64,000 nucleotides of DNA from an uncultured Bacteroidales bacterium (GCA_900315935.1 ONBB01000002.1:62001-126000), one strand, 5' to 3'; positions 1 through 10,410 are shown, numbered from the stretch's first letter. Notes: generated from the letters alone by a model not told the origin. Numbers and translations: made by a program.

Positions 1-3
1 CAT

Positions 4-1356
4 TCATTCTCCATGCCGCGGGCGCACCAGCTGCGGGGCGTAGCGCCATACCAGCCAGGCACAGAGCAGCAGGGTGAGCACCTCGGCCACGTTGACCGCC
101 CACCAGATGCCGTCAGCTCCCCACAGCAGGGGCAGCAGCCAGACGCAGCCCAGTTCGAACACCATCGAGCGCGCAAAAGCCGCCACGGCACTCACCACAC
201 CGTTCTGCAGCCCCGTGAAGAGCGCCGAGGCAAACATGCTCCAGCCGCAAATGAGGAAACAAAGCATATAGATACGTATCGCCTTGGTGGTCAAGGCGGT
301 GAGGTCGGCATCGTAGCCCACGAAGACATGCGCCAGCGGAGCGCTGAAGAGTTCGGCTACGAGCGTCATTGCAACCCCGGCCACACCTATCACAACCAGC
401 GACTTACGCAGCAGCGACCGCTGTTCGCCCACGTCGCGGGCGCCATAGTGGTAGCCGACGATGGGCGTCAGTGCCAGGTTGTAGCCGATGAAGATGGCCG
501 CGTAGACAAAGGCGATGTACATCAGAATGCCGTAGGCCGCCACGCCGTCCTCGCCGTAGAGGTGCATCAGCTGCAGGTTGTAGCAGATGCTGACGATGCT
601 CATCGAAATACTGCTGACATACTCCGACAGCCCGTTGCTGCAAGCCTTGCCGACATAGGGCCACAGCATCTTCGTGCCCGGCACAAGGCTGAGGGTGCCA
701 CGGTTCAGCCGGCTGGAACCGAAGTAGATGACCGGGAACAACCCGCCCACCACCTGCGACAGCATGGTGGCCCATGCCGCGCCCGCCACACCCCAGCCCA
801 AACCCCATACAAAGAGCGCATCCAGCGCGATATTCACCACACCGCACAACACACTCATCATCGTCCCCAGCTGCGGCCGCTCGGCTGCCATGTAGAACGA
901 CTGGAAGGCCATCTGCATCGCGAAGAAAGGCATGCCGGCCATACAGATGCGGCTGTAGACCACGCACTCGTGCATCATCGGCCCGTCGGCACCCAGCCAG
1001 CGGGCAATGGTCGGGGCGAACACCCCGAAGAGGGCTCCGCTGAGGAACCCCACCACCGCCGTGAAACGCACCAGCATGGTAAACACGCGGTTGGCCTTGC
1101 CCACATACCCCTCGCCCTTGATTTTGGCCACCAGCGCCGCGCCGCCGCTTCCCACCATCAAACCCAGCGCGGCCAGCAGCATGATGGCCGGCCACATCAG
1201 GTTGATGGCCGCCAGGCCCGTCTTGCCCGTAAAACGCGACACAAAAAAGCCGTCCACCATGCTGTAAATCGACGTGATAAGCACCATGGCGACGCTCGGC
1301 AAGGCCGACTTCAGCAGCCGGCGGTAGCCGTAATGTCCTGACAATGCGATTTCCAT
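4..1356 (-). CDS. MATE family efflux transporter
   Basis: A 450-residue polytopic inner-membrane protein of the MATE (multidrug and toxic compound extrusion) family, expected to export organic cations or metabolites by Na+ or H+ antiport. About twelve hydrophobic segments are visible, arranged as two homologous halves. The length is normal for the family. The start at 1356 lies just below a -7 box on the same strand (1385-1392). The stop TGA at 4-6 is followed at once by an ATG at 1-3 on the minus strand, so another gene may begin at the window edge. The substrate cannot be told from sequence. This protein is only distantly like the second MATE protein at 23687-25051. Confidence 0.9.
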   Translation of the reverse strand: MEIALSGHYGYRRLLKSALPSVAMVLITSIYSMVDGFFVSRFTGKTGLAAINLMWPAIMLLAALGLMVGSGGAALVAKIKGEGYVGKANRVFTMLVRFTAVVGFLSGALFGVFAPTIARWLGADGPMMHECVVYSRICMAGMPFFAMQMAFQSFYMAAERPQLGTMMSVLCGVVNIALDALFVWGLGWGVAGAAWATMLSQVVGGLFPVIYFGSSRLNRGTLSLVPGTKMLWPYVGKACSNGLSEYVSSISMSIVSICYNLQLMHLYGEDGVAAYGILMYIAFVYAAIFIGYNLALTPIVGYHYGARDVGEQRSLLRKSLVVIGVAGVAMTLVAELFSAPLAHVFVGYDADLTALTTKAIRIYMLCFLICGWSMFASALFTGLQNGVVSAVAAFARSMVFELGCVWLLPLLWGADGIWWAVNVAEVLTLLLCAWLVWRYAPQLVRPRHGE

Positions 1357-1384
1357 ACCTTTTCCGTGGCAGAAATTCCGAGTG

Positions 1385-1415
1385 CAAAGATACTAAAAAA
1401 TCCGGAGACCGCAAC
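1385..1415 (-). promoter_or_regulatory. Bacteroidota-type promoter of the MATE gene
   Basis: On the minus strand TATCTTTG (1385-1392) matches the Bacteroidota -7 box TAnnTTTG. GTTG lies 19 bases upstream (1412-1415) as a fair -33 element. The box is about 30 bases before the start codon. Confidence 0.6.
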
Positions 1416-1440
1416 CCAATCCCACCCCACCCCCCTCCCA

Positions 1441-1529
1441 TGGCCCTTGAGAGGATTAAGAGAGGCAAAACCTATAACTTACTCACCTCTGATTTCCAGC
1501 TAATTGCACACCAACAAAAACAGGCCGTT
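1441..1529 (+). repeat. Conserved upstream element, copy A
   Basis: This stretch carries GGCAAAACCTATAACTTAC and, about 20 bases later, CAGCTAATTGCAC. Related copies occur at 10331-10410, 20913-21010 and, on the other strand, 31090-31185. Each lies upstream of a gene and points toward it; here the gene is guaB. The function is unknown. It could be a regulatory site or a decayed interspersed repeat. Confidence 0.5.
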
Positions 1530-1643
1530 TTCCAAGAAATTTTCAAAAAACCATGCACCTGCTCGCTGATATTTTTTCTTGCTGATTATCAGCGATTAGG
1601 GACCGATGTTGATAATTTTCCTCGCCATGTCGGAAAAAAGTTG

Positions 1644-1651
1644 TATTTTTG
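1644..1651 (+). promoter_or_regulatory. -7 box of guaB
   Basis: TATTTTTG followed by C matches the Bacteroidota -7 consensus TAnnTTTG. It lies about 33 bases before the guaB start. No clear TTTG -33 box is seen at the usual distance. Confidence 0.6.
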
Positions 1652-1683
1652 CAAATTAATTCACTTGTAAAAACAGCGCTAAT

Positions 1684-3156
1684 ATGTATACAGACACCAC
1701 CAAATTCATCGGCGAAGGCCTCACGTATGACGACGTGCTGCTCGTGCCCGCCTATTCCGAAATCCTGCCCCGCGAGGTTACCGTAGCCTCCCGTTTTTCC
1801 AAGAACATCGCCCTGAACACCCCGCTGGTGTCGGCCGCCATGGACACCGTAACCGAGGCCGCCATGGCCATCGGCATGGCGCAGGAAGGCGGCATCGGTG
1901 TGCTGCACAAGAACATGCCCGTCGAGCGCCAGGCCAACGAGGTGCGCAAGGTGAAGCGTGCCGAGAACGGCATGATCATCGACCCCATCACCCTCTCGAA
2001 AGAGGCCAAGGTGAAGGATGCCATGCAGCTCATGGCCGAGTACGGCATCGGCGGCATACCCATCGTCGACGGCAAGAAAAAGCTCATCGGCATGGTTACC
2101 AACCGCGACCTCCGCTTCGAGCGCAACATGGAGCGCCCGCTGAGTGAGATCATGATCACCGACCTCATCACCACCCGCGAGGGAACCACCTTCGCCGAGG
2201 CCACCGAGATACTGCAGCAGCACAAGATCGAGAAACTGCCCGTGGTCAACGCCAAAGGCCAGTTCGTGGGTCTGATTACCTATCGCGACATCATCAAGAC
2301 CAAGGAACGCCCCGACGCCTGCAAGGACCAGAACGGCCGCCTCCGCGTGGCCGCCGGCGTGGGCATCACGCCCGACATGATGGAGCGTGTCGCCGCACTG
2401 GTCAAGGCCGGCGCCGACGCCATCGTCATCGACACCGCCCACGGCCACTCCATCCGCGTGGTCGAGGCCCTGAAACAGGTCAAGGCCAAGTTCAAGAACA
2501 TCGACGTGGTGGTAGGCAACATCGCCACCGGCGAGGCCGCCCTGATGCTGGCCGAGGCCGGCGCCGACGCCATCAAGGTGGGCATCGGCCCGGGCTCCAT
2601 CTGCTCCACACGCATCGTGGCCGGCATCGGCGTGCCCCAGCTCACCGCCATCTGCGAAGTCTGCGGCGCCCTCAAGCAGAACGGCTACGATGTGCCCGTC
2701 ATCGCCGACGGCGGCGTGCGCTACAGCGGCGACATCGTCAAGGCCCTGGCCGCCGGCGCCAGCTCGGTCATGGTCGGCTCGCTCGTGGCCGGCGTCGAAG
2801 AGGCTCCCGGCGAGACCATCATCTTCGAAGGCCGCAAATTCAAATCCTACCGCGGCATGGGCTCGCTCGAAGCCATGCAGAGCGGCTCCAAGGACCGCTA
2901 CTTCCAGGACAAGGAAACCGACGTCAAGAAGCTCGTCCCCGAAGGCGTCGTCGGACGCGTGCCCTACAAAGGCACCCTCGCCGAGGTGCTCTACCAGATG
3001 GTGGGCGGCCTGAAGGCCGGCATGGGCTACACCGGCTCCCGCACCATCGGCGACCTGCAGAAGGCCAAGTTCATCCGCATCACCGATGCCGGCCGCACCG
3101 AAAGCCATCCCCACGACATCGCCATCACCCGCGAAGCACCCAACTATAGCAGATAA
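1684..3156 (+). CDS. guaB: Inosine-5'-monophosphate dehydrogenase
   Basis: Catalyses the NAD-dependent oxidation of IMP to XMP, the rate-limiting step of guanine nucleotide synthesis, in the cytosol. The 490 residues are the standard length. The TIM barrel is interrupted by a pair of CBS domains (about residues 95-210), which in this family sense adenine and guanine nucleotides. The active-site loop GPGSICSTR carries the catalytic cysteine (Cys307), and the K+/IMP loop region and the mobile flap after it are intact. The gene has its own promoter (1644) and stands apart from its neighbours, as is usual for a housekeeping gene. Confidence 0.97.
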   Translation: MYTDTTKFIGEGLTYDDVLLVPAYSEILPREVTVASRFSKNIALNTPLVSAAMDTVTEAAMAIGMAQEGGIGVLHKNMPVERQANEVRKVKRAENGMIIDPITLSKEAKVKDAMQLMAEYGIGGIPIVDGKKKLIGMVTNRDLRFERNMERPLSEIMITDLITTREGTTFAEATEILQQHKIEKLPVVNAKGQFVGLITYRDIIKTKERPDACKDQNGRLRVAAGVGITPDMMERVAALVKAGADAIVIDTAHGHSIRVVEALKQVKAKFKNIDVVVGNIATGEAALMLAEAGADAIKVGIGPGSICSTRIVAGIGVPQLTAICEVCGALKQNGYDVPVIADGGVRYSGDIVKALAAGASSVMVGSLVAGVEEAPGETIIFEGRKFKSYRGMGSLEAMQSGSKDRYFQDKETDVKKLVPEGVVGRVPYKGTLAEVLYQMVGGLKAGMGYTGSRTIGDLQKAKFIRITDAGRTESHPHDIAITREAPNYSR

Positions 3157-3170
3157 GTTTCCTGCACCCA

Positions 3171-3216
3171 GTAGTCAAGTAGTCAGTAGTTAAGTAGTCA
3201 GTAGTTAAGTAGTTAA
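3171..3216 (+). repeat. Short tandem repeat (GTAGTTAA/GTAGTCA)
   Basis: Six head-to-tail units of 7 or 8 bases alternate GTAGTCA(A) and GTAGTTAA. They fill the gap between guaB and the folding-factor operon, directly before the start of the next gene. No promoter is evident inside the array. Confidence 0.8.
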
Positions 3217-3230
3217 GCAGAAACGGCACC

Positions 3231-5324
3231 ATGAAATCCAAGAAAACACTCCTGGCGGCAGCCATATTTTCACTCTTCACTTTCCACACCTCGTCTCTCC
3301 GCGCCCAGGCAGACCCCGTCATAATCCGCGTGGCCGGCCAGGAGGTGCGCCAGGCCGAGTTCATGCAGAACTTCATGCAGTCGGTCGGCGACAAGCTTGC
3401 CGCCAAACCCAACGCCACCGAACAGGAGAAGCGCCAGGCCCTCGACGAGTATGTGGAGCTCTACGCCAACTTCCGCGCCAAGGTAATCGACGCCAAGTCG
3501 ATGGGACTCGACACCTCGGCCGACCTGCGCAAGGAGCTGGCGCGCTACCGCAAGGAGCTGGCCGCCCCCTACCTGATTGACTCGGCCATGCTCATGGGCA
3601 TCCTCCGCGAAGCCTACGAACGCAACCGCTACGCCCTGCACGCAGCCCACATTCTGGTCAAAGTCAGCCCCAACGCCGCGCCCGAAGACACCCTGCAAGC
3701 CTATGGCCGCGCCATGTACCTCTACCGCCACGCCATTGCCGGCGAGAACTTCTTCGCCCTGGCCCACGACCAGGTGCTGCGCGAAAATCCCAATGCCAAG
3801 CCCAACCCCTATGAGGGCGAGCTCTCCTACTTCTCCTCGTTCAACATGGTCTACCCCTTCGAGTGCGCAGCCTACGCCCTCCAGGTGGGCGAAATCAGCA
3901 AGCCCGTCCGCTCGCGCTACGGCTACCACGTCATCAAGCTCATCGACAAGGTGGAGTACTACGGCAAAGCCACCTTCCAGCATATCTGGAAGCGCAACAC
4001 CGAGAACCCGAACGAAATCGCCCTGATTTACGAGCGCCTTCAAAACGGCACCTCCTTCGACATGGTGGCCCGCGAGAGCGACGACCACACCACCTCTATG
4101 TCCGGCGGCTACATCAACGACGCCCCGCTCAACCAGCTTCCGCACGAATACATCAAGACCCTCAGCAACCTCCGCGAGGGCGAGATTTCCAAGCCCTTCC
4201 TCACGCGCTACGGCTGGCATATCATACGCCTCGTCAAGAAGGACACCCTCCCCGACTTCCAATCCATGATTCCCTACTACAAACAACGCCTCTCCCGCGA
4301 CCCGCGCGGCGAAGAATCGCGCAAGTCCTTCGTCCAGAGCGCCCGCAAGAAGTACGGCATCATCGACTACACCGTTACCCCCGTGCCCCAACCGGCCAAG
4401 AAGGGCCGCAAAAAACAGCAGCCGGTGCAGATGCAGGCTTCGCTCGACGAGATGGTGTCGCTCATGAACGACTCCATCTTCCGCGACCTCTGGCGCTTCA
4501 GAGTCGACCAAATCCACGACCTCCGTCCACTCGTGCACACTCCTTCCCAAGACTACAACAACCTCGACTTCGCACGCTTTATCCGCCGCAACCAACGCCC
4601 CACACGCCACGAACCCTATGCCGACGCGGTGCGCCGATACTATGAGCAGTTCATCGACAGCGTTACCATCGCCTATGCCGACACCCAGATCGAGATTGAG
4701 AACCCCGATTTCGCCGACCTGGTGGAGGACTACCGCAACGGCCTCATGATTTTCAACTACAACGACAAGATGATCTGGTCCAAGGCCATCTACGACACGG
4801 TGGGTTTCGCCGACTTCTATGCCCGCGAGAGCCGCACCAAGCGCATGGACCTGCCCGAAGACTCCATTTATTTTTGGCGTACACGTGCGCGCGTATTGTC
4901 GTTCCATGTGGCCTCCTCCGACTGCCTCCGCTCCGACAAGGCCGTCAAGCTGGTCCGCAAGCTCGCTAAGAAAAACAAATCCTCCCGCGAAATCAAGGAG
5001 GCCCTGCTGGCCAAGGTGGACAACAAGGCTTGTACCGGCCAGGAGCCCGTCAGCCACACGCTCGACGTGGTGGAGCAGACCCGACAGGAGCTGCTCACCG
5101 ACGACCAGTGGGCTCAAGGCGTCTACTGTGTGCCCGAGGGCAAAGGCTACCGCGTGATGGTGGTCGAGGAGGTGCTGCCTCCCATGCTCAAGGAGCAGAT
5201 GGAAGCCCGCGGCTACTACCTCAACGCCTGGCAGAACGAGGTGGAGCAGAAACTGATGAAAGAGCTCCGCAGCAAATACAACGTCTCTATCAACTACGAT
5301 GCCGTCCGCAAGATTAGCTACTAG
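3231..5324 (+). CDS. Periplasmic peptidyl-prolyl isomerase, PpiC/SurA type
   Basis: A 697-residue exported protein with an N-terminal signal peptide ending near LRAQ. It has a SurA-like helical N-terminal part and two parvulin (PpiC) rotamase domains at about residues 135-240 and 245-345. Each domain carries the typical sequence ending in RYGxHxIxL. The long C-terminal third (about 350-697) has no domain I recognise. The family assists folding and chaperoning of outer-membrane proteins in the periplasm. It is the first of three folding-factor genes in a row; its last 26 bases overlap the next gene in another frame, so translation of the two is probably coupled. Confidence 0.88.
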   Translation: MKSKKTLLAAAIFSLFTFHTSSLRAQADPVIIRVAGQEVRQAEFMQNFMQSVGDKLAAKPNATEQEKRQALDEYVELYANFRAKVIDAKSMGLDTSADLRKELARYRKELAAPYLIDSAMLMGILREAYERNRYALHAAHILVKVSPNAAPEDTLQAYGRAMYLYRHAIAGENFFALAHDQVLRENPNAKPNPYEGELSYFSSFNMVYPFECAAYALQVGEISKPVRSRYGYHVIKLIDKVEYYGKATFQHIWKRNTENPNEIALIYERLQNGTSFDMVARESDDHTTSMSGGYINDAPLNQLPHEYIKTLSNLREGEISKPFLTRYGWHIIRLVKKDTLPDFQSMIPYYKQRLSRDPRGEESRKSFVQSARKKYGIIDYTVTPVPQPAKKGRKKQQPVQMQASLDEMVSLMNDSIFRDLWRFRVDQIHDLRPLVHTPSQDYNNLDFARFIRRNQRPTRHEPYADAVRRYYEQFIDSVTIAYADTQIEIENPDFADLVEDYRNGLMIFNYNDKMIWSKAIYDTVGFADFYARESRTKRMDLPEDSIYFWRTRARVLSFHVASSDCLRSDKAVKLVRKLAKKNKSSREIKEALLAKVDNKACTGQEPVSHTLDVVEQTRQELLTDDQWAQGVYCVPEGKGYRVMVVEEVLPPMLKEQMEARGYYLNAWQNEVEQKLMKELRSKYNVSINYDAVRKISY

Positions 5325-6144
5325 CCTGCTGCTTCTGCTCGCGTTCGGTTCCTGCTCGCGCCAGCCGGAGGCGTCGCCCGTGGTGGCCAGCGTCTACGGC
5401 CGCGAGTTGCACATGTCCGACCTCAAGGGGCTTGTGCCCGAGGGGATGGCTCCCGAGGACAGCGCCCTGGTGGTGGCCAACTACGTCGACCAGTGGGTGC
5501 GACAGGCCGTCCTGCTGACCAAGGCCGAGAAGAATGTCGAGGCCGACTTCACCCGCGAGCTGCAGGACTACCGCAACAGCCTGCTGACCTACGCCTACGA
5601 GCGCCAGATTGTGGACCAGCTGCTGGACACCCATGTTACCGCCGCCCAGATCCGCCAGTACTACGACGACCACCGCTCCGACTTCCGACTGAAGGCCAGC
5701 ATCGTCAAGGCGGTCTACGTTACAGTGCCCCGCAAGTCGCCCGCCCTGGCCAAGGTGCGCTCCATCGTCTCGCGGCCGGCCTTTGCCGAGCGCGACGTGG
5801 TGGAGCTCGAGGAGACCGCCTCGCACCACGGCCTGAAGGGCTACTACGACGCCACCGTCTGGCTGCCCTTCTACGCCCTGCAGAGCGCCGTGCCCATCAC
5901 CACCTACAACGAGCAGCTCTTCCTACGCCAGAACCGCACCGTCAACCTCACCGACGACTCGCTGGCCTACTGCGTCCGCATCCTCGACTACAAGGTAAGC
6001 GACGACGAGTCGCCCCTCGAGCTGCAGAAGGACAACATTCGCTCCATTCTCCTCAACCGCCGCAAGAACGAAATCATCGACCGGCTCCATGCCGACCTCT
6101 TGGCCGAGGCCGAGCGTGGCGGCCATGTAAAAAAGAACATCTAA
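5299..6144 (+). CDS. SurA N-terminal-like lipoprotein
   Basis: A 281-residue protein whose start lies inside the end of the preceding PPIase gene (26-base overlap). It begins with a short hydrophobic stretch ending LAFGSC, a plausible lipobox, so it is probably a lipoprotein. It is predicted largely helical and resembles the N-terminal chaperone part of SurA/PpiC proteins, but no parvulin domain with the usual motifs is seen. I therefore infer a chaperone or partner subunit rather than an isomerase. It lies 12 bases before the next SurA-like gene, so all three are likely co-transcribed. Confidence 0.7.
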   Translation: MPSARLATSLLLLLAFGSCSRQPEASPVVASVYGRELHMSDLKGLVPEGMAPEDSALVVANYVDQWVRQAVLLTKAEKNVEADFTRELQDYRNSLLTYAYERQIVDQLLDTHVTAAQIRQYYDDHRSDFRLKASIVKAVYVTVPRKSPALAKVRSIVSRPAFAERDVVELEETASHHGLKGYYDATVWLPFYALQSAVPITTYNEQLFLRQNRTVNLTDDSLAYCVRILDYKVSDDESPLELQKDNIRSILLNRRKNEIIDRLHADLLAEAERGGHVKKNI

Positions 6145-6156
6145 CATAACACTGAT

Positions 6157-7491
6157 ATGAAGAAAACCATCCTCGCCCTCCTCCTGCTCGCCGCCAGCGC
6201 CGGCGCCAGCGCCCAGAACGGCACCCTCGTCGACGGTGTCGCCGCCGTGGTGGGGCGCAACATCATCAAGTATTCCGACATCGACCGCTCCGTAGCCCAG
6301 ATGCGTCTCAAGCAGAGCGTCGGCAACGAGGCCGAGACCCGCTGCGCCATCCTCGAGAACCTGGTGCTCGCCCAGCTGATGATCCACAAGGGCGAGGTGG
6401 ACAGTGTCGAGGTGTCGGACGACGACGTGAAGCAGTACGTCGACTACTACCTCAAGAACGACCTCCGCCAGTACGGCTCCAAGGAGGCCCTGCGCGAGGC
6501 CACGGGCTTCGCCTACGACGAGCTCAAGGAGCAGTACGAGCGCATGATACGCAACAACCTCCTCAGCCGCCGCGTGGAATACCAACTCACCGAAGGTGTG
6601 AAGGTTACGCCGGCCGAGGTTACCGAGTTCTTCCACTCGCTGCCCGCCGACAGCCTGCCCATGATGCCCGAGCGCTACGAGCTCTCCGAGATTGTCATCG
6701 AGCCTGCTATCACCGAGGCCGAGCGCGACCGCGTGCGCGCCGAGCTCGCCTCCCTGCGCGAGCGCGTCGTCAAGGGCGAGAAATTCTCCATGCTGGCCAC
6801 CCTCTACTCGCAGGACCCCGGCTCCGCCAAGCAAGGCGGCGAGCTGGGCTTCTTCTCGCGTGGCGAGATGGTGGGCGAGTTCGAGGCCGCCGCCTTCGCG
6901 CTCAAGCCCGGCGAGGTGTCGCCCATCGTCGAGACCAAGTTCGGCTTCCACATCATCCAGCTCATCGAGCGCCGCGGCAACATGCTCAACGCGCGCCACA
7001 TACTGCTGGTACCCAAGGTGTCGTCCGACGACCTGCTGCGCGCCCGCGTCAAGCTCGACAGCCTCGCGGCCGAAATCCGCAACGGCAGCATCTCCTTCGA
7101 GGAGGCCGCACGACTCCACAGCACCGCCGCCAACGCCAAGCAGGGCGGCACCGTCACCAACCCCAACGACGGCAGCGGCCGCCTCGACAAGACCCTCATC
7201 GACGAGCTCTACTACAATGTCGGCATCGCCGGCATGGACGAGGGGCGCATCAGCAACGCCGTGCCCGCCAAGACCGACGAGAACCGCGACGCCTACCGCA
7301 TCGTGCGCCTCAACAAAAAGCATCCCGCCCACAAGGCCAACCTCACCGACGACTACGACAACATCATGAACGCCGCCCTCGCCGCCGCCAAGCAGCGACA
7401 CCTCCAGAAGTGGGCCAAGCGCCAGCTCTCGAACACCTACATCCACCTCGCCGACCCATACAAAGACTGCGTCTTCAAAAACATCCAGTAA
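6157..7491 (+). CDS. surA: SurA-like periplasmic chaperone and peptidyl-prolyl isomerase
   Basis: A 444-residue protein with a clear signal peptide (cut after GASAQ). It has a SurA N-terminal domain (about 25-165) and two parvulin domains (about 170-275 and 280-390). The first has the conserved GGELGFFSRGEM stretch and GFHIIQLIER; the second has KQGGTV. Domain order and length match SurA, which escorts unfolded outer-membrane proteins to the BAM complex. The second parvulin domain looks less conserved and may serve in binding only. The stop codon directly abuts the ATG of moxR. Confidence 0.9.
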   Translation: MKKTILALLLLAASAGASAQNGTLVDGVAAVVGRNIIKYSDIDRSVAQMRLKQSVGNEAETRCAILENLVLAQLMIHKGEVDSVEVSDDDVKQYVDYYLKNDLRQYGSKEALREATGFAYDELKEQYERMIRNNLLSRRVEYQLTEGVKVTPAEVTEFFHSLPADSLPMMPERYELSEIVIEPAITEAERDRVRAELASLRERVVKGEKFSMLATLYSQDPGSAKQGGELGFFSRGEMVGEFEAAAFALKPGEVSPIVETKFGFHIIQLIERRGNMLNARHILLVPKVSSDDLLRARVKLDSLAAEIRNGSISFEEAARLHSTAANAKQGGTVTNPNDGSGRLDKTLIDELYYNVGIAGMDEGRISNAVPAKTDENRDAYRIVRLNKKHPAHKANLTDDYDNIMNAALAAAKQRHLQKWAKRQLSNTYIHLADPYKDCVFKNIQ

Positions 7492-8478
<987 letters not shown>

Positions 8479-8496
8479 AAACAACGCATATTCGCC

Positions 8497-9369
8497 ATGA
8501 AGCTCTTTCTCAGGGATTCTCTGCTGGTGCTGGCCTCTGCTATACTGCTGTGGCTGCTCCTGCCCTCGCCGCCGCCATACTTCGAGAACAAGTCCTACAA
8601 GTGCCACTACCTTGAAACCCACGCCTCCGACATCAAGACGCTCTTTCTTGGCAACTCGGTCTTCGAAAGCGGTGTAGACCCCAATGTGCTTGGCGACAGC
8701 CTCTTTCTGGCAGCTTCGGGCGGTCGGATCATTTGGTACGACATCAAGATGGCCGAGCGATACATCCCCAGGATGCCCAACCTCAAGACCGTTTTCTATC
8801 CGCTTCTGCATTGCATCTCCGACCTCGGAAGACTCGACGGAAACCGCTCGCTCACAGAAAGTTTCGCCCTCGAATACTATATCACCACCCAACTACCCCC
8901 TCCGCCTCAAGCGGCCGCCTCCATGACCTTGCCGGGCACAACCCTGCCTCGTATCGGACGCTATGTGGTCGATGTTACCGTCGACTCGCTCGGCTTCCTC
9001 CCGCTCGACGGCCATCCCGAAGGCATCCTGATGATTCCCAACTACGAGCAAAAACACGCCGACTCCGTCGCCTCGCAACTGGCCCAACTCGCAACCATCT
9101 GCCGCGACAACGGCATCCGCTTCATTGTGCTCACCACACCCTACAGCAGCGAATTCATTTCCAACATGCCACCGGCCAGCCATGACAGCCTTCACGCCGT
9201 CATTACCAAAGCACAGGCGCTCCTGAACGGAAGTTATTCAATTGAATACTACGACTATATCGACCATCCCGATTTCCGCGACGACAGCCTTTACTACAAC
9301 TGGAACCACCTCAATCGCCAGGGGGCGCACCTGTTCGCCCTGCGGCTGAAAGAGGATTTCGGGCTCTAG
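8497..9369 (+). CDS. Membrane-anchored SGNH-like hydrolase fold protein
   Basis: A 290-residue protein with one N-terminal membrane segment (LLVLASAILLWLLLP) and an exported body. The block LFLGNSVFESGVDP resembles the first block of SGNH/GDSL-like proteins, with the Ser in GNS as possible nucleophile. A late YYNWNHLNRQGAHLF resembles the block V Asp/His region (NHLN.xGA). Such proteins often act on acyl groups of surface glycans, but the substrate here is unknown. Its last 59 bases overlap the end of the opposite-strand DUF6266 gene. Confidence 0.6.
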   Translation: MKLFLRDSLLVLASAILLWLLLPSPPPYFENKSYKCHYLETHASDIKTLFLGNSVFESGVDPNVLGDSLFLAASGGRIIWYDIKMAERYIPRMPNLKTVFYPLLHCISDLGRLDGNRSLTESFALEYYITTQLPPPPQAAASMTLPGTTLPRIGRYVVDVTVDSLGFLPLDGHPEGILMIPNYEQKHADSVASQLAQLATICRDNGIRFIVLTTPYSSEFISNMPPASHDSLHAVITKAQALLNGSYSIEYYDYIDHPDFRDDSLYYNWNHLNRQGAHLFALRLKEDFGL

Positions 9370-10063
9370 CCGAAGCCTCCAGCATCCCCGTTTCTGCCAT
9401 CCCAGCCGGGGACTGCCCTGCATCGACACCGTCCCGCCATGCCATGGAAGCGTGTTTTGCATAGGCCGTCTCCGACACCTCGCCATTCGCCCCCTCGGCG
9501 AGGGCCCACAGGTGCAGGTCGGCACTGACAAAGTCCTGTGGCAAAAGCGCTTGCAATCCGTGCCGTCCGCGCTCGCCCTGCAGGGCGATACCTGTCATGG
9601 CCGCCGGGCAGTATATATAAATATGTATGCGGTCCGTGAGCCGCCCCCCCCTGGCCGACCACCGCACCGTCAATGCACCGCCCTCGTCCACAGCATATTG
9701 CAGCGCCGCAGGCGCTGCCAGCGACCCCCGCGAGAACTGCAGGCTGGGATAGTCAATGGCTCTAGAATTTCTAGATTCTCTAGGAAAACACTCCTTGTTG
9801 ATTTTCAAGAAAACATTCCCTTCGGTAATCTGCCAGTCGGCGGCCACCCTGCGCAGCCCCACGCGCAGCACCGGCGTGGCCGGCGAGGCGAACTGTATCA
9901 TCGCCTTGAAGCGCGACCGCTGCTCCAGCTGCGCCGCTGATTTTCTGTCCTTTATATGCGGCTGATAGGCACGCACGAACCAGGCCCCGCGCCGGTGATA
10001 CCCCACCACGGTGCCCACGCGGCCGCTGAAGCCGCCCAGTATGCCCATATCCAATTTCGCCAT
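9311..10063 (-). CDS. DUF6266 family protein
   Basis: A 250-residue protein recognised by its start, MAKLDMGILGGFSGRVGTVVG, typical of DUF6266, a family common in Bacteroidales with no assigned role. It appears to be a beta-rich cytosolic or surface protein with no signal peptide. A 27-base, three-unit array (9760-9786) sits in frame and encodes PRESRNSRA in the middle of the protein. The 3' end runs 59 bases into the SGNH-like gene on the other strand, so the C-terminus may have been extended by loss of an earlier stop. Confidence 0.75.
   Translation of the reverse strand: MAKLDMGILGGFSGRVGTVVGYHRRGAWFVRAYQPHIKDRKSAAQLEQRSRFKAMIQFASPATPVLRVGLRRVAADWQITEGNVFLKINKECFPRESRNSRAIDYPSLQFSRGSLAAPAALQYAVDEGGALTVRWSARGGRLTDRIHIYIYCPAAMTGIALQGERGRHGLQALLPQDFVSADLHLWALAEGANGEVSETAYAKHASMAWRDGVDAGQSPAGMAETGMLEASARARNPLSAAGRTGAPPGD
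9760..9786 (-). repeat. Period-9 tandem array inside the DUF6266 gene
   Basis: Three 9-base units built round CTAG (CTCTAGAAT, TTCTAGATT, CTCTAGGAA on the plus strand). The total of 27 bases keeps the host frame. Relatives are found at 22819-22854 (same core) and 59234-59278 (CCGG in place of CTAG). Confidence 0.85.
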
Positions 10064-10083
10064 CTTACTGCTTATTTTTTCTG

Positions 10084-10264
10084 TCGGCGAATTAAACGAA
10101 TTATGCGAATTATGTTGATTTACTGCGCATTAAATTATTTCGCTTAATTAGCAAAATTCGCCGAACTGCTTATTTTCTTTCTGTCGGCGAATTATGCGAA
10201 TTTTACGAATTTACTTGATTTACTGCGCATTAAATTAATTCGCCTAATTAGCAAAATTCGCCGA
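10084..10264. repeat. Two-copy 100-bp direct repeat with inverted ends
   Basis: Two similar units start at 10084 and 10184, exactly 100 bases apart. Each begins TCGGCGAATT and ends AATTCGCCGA (10155-10164, 10255-10264), so each is an 81-base element with perfect 10-base inverted ends and an AT-rich middle. A lone end, TTCGCCGACC, follows near 10280. No coding sequence is present. The form suggests a small non-autonomous mobile element or a structured RNA/DNA hairpin. Confidence 0.85.
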
Positions 10265-10330
10265 CCTACCCAGTCTTAATTCGCCGACCTAAAGAGATAA
10301 CGCCGACCCCGGCAGATTATTGCACGCGTT

Positions 10331-10410
10331 CCCCTAGGAAGTATTAAGAGGGGCAAAACCTATAGCCTACCGTTCGCTGGAAATCAGCCGTTTATGTAGC
10401 AACAAAAAGT
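10331..10410 (+). repeat. Conserved upstream element, copy B
   Basis: Carries GGGGCAAAACCTATAGCCTAC followed 20 bases after CCTATA by CAGC, in the same order and spacing as copy A (1441). It lies about 35 bases upstream of the -7 box of the next gene. Confidence 0.5.

Noticed and set aside
13-1341. Long plus-strand reading opposite the MATE gene (442 codons)
   Set aside because: Shadow of a GC-rich gene; composition is Arg/His/Gln-rich with no domain, and the minus-strand MATE protein is clear. Similar long shadows opposite guaB, the PPIase gene, acd and others were dropped for the same reason.
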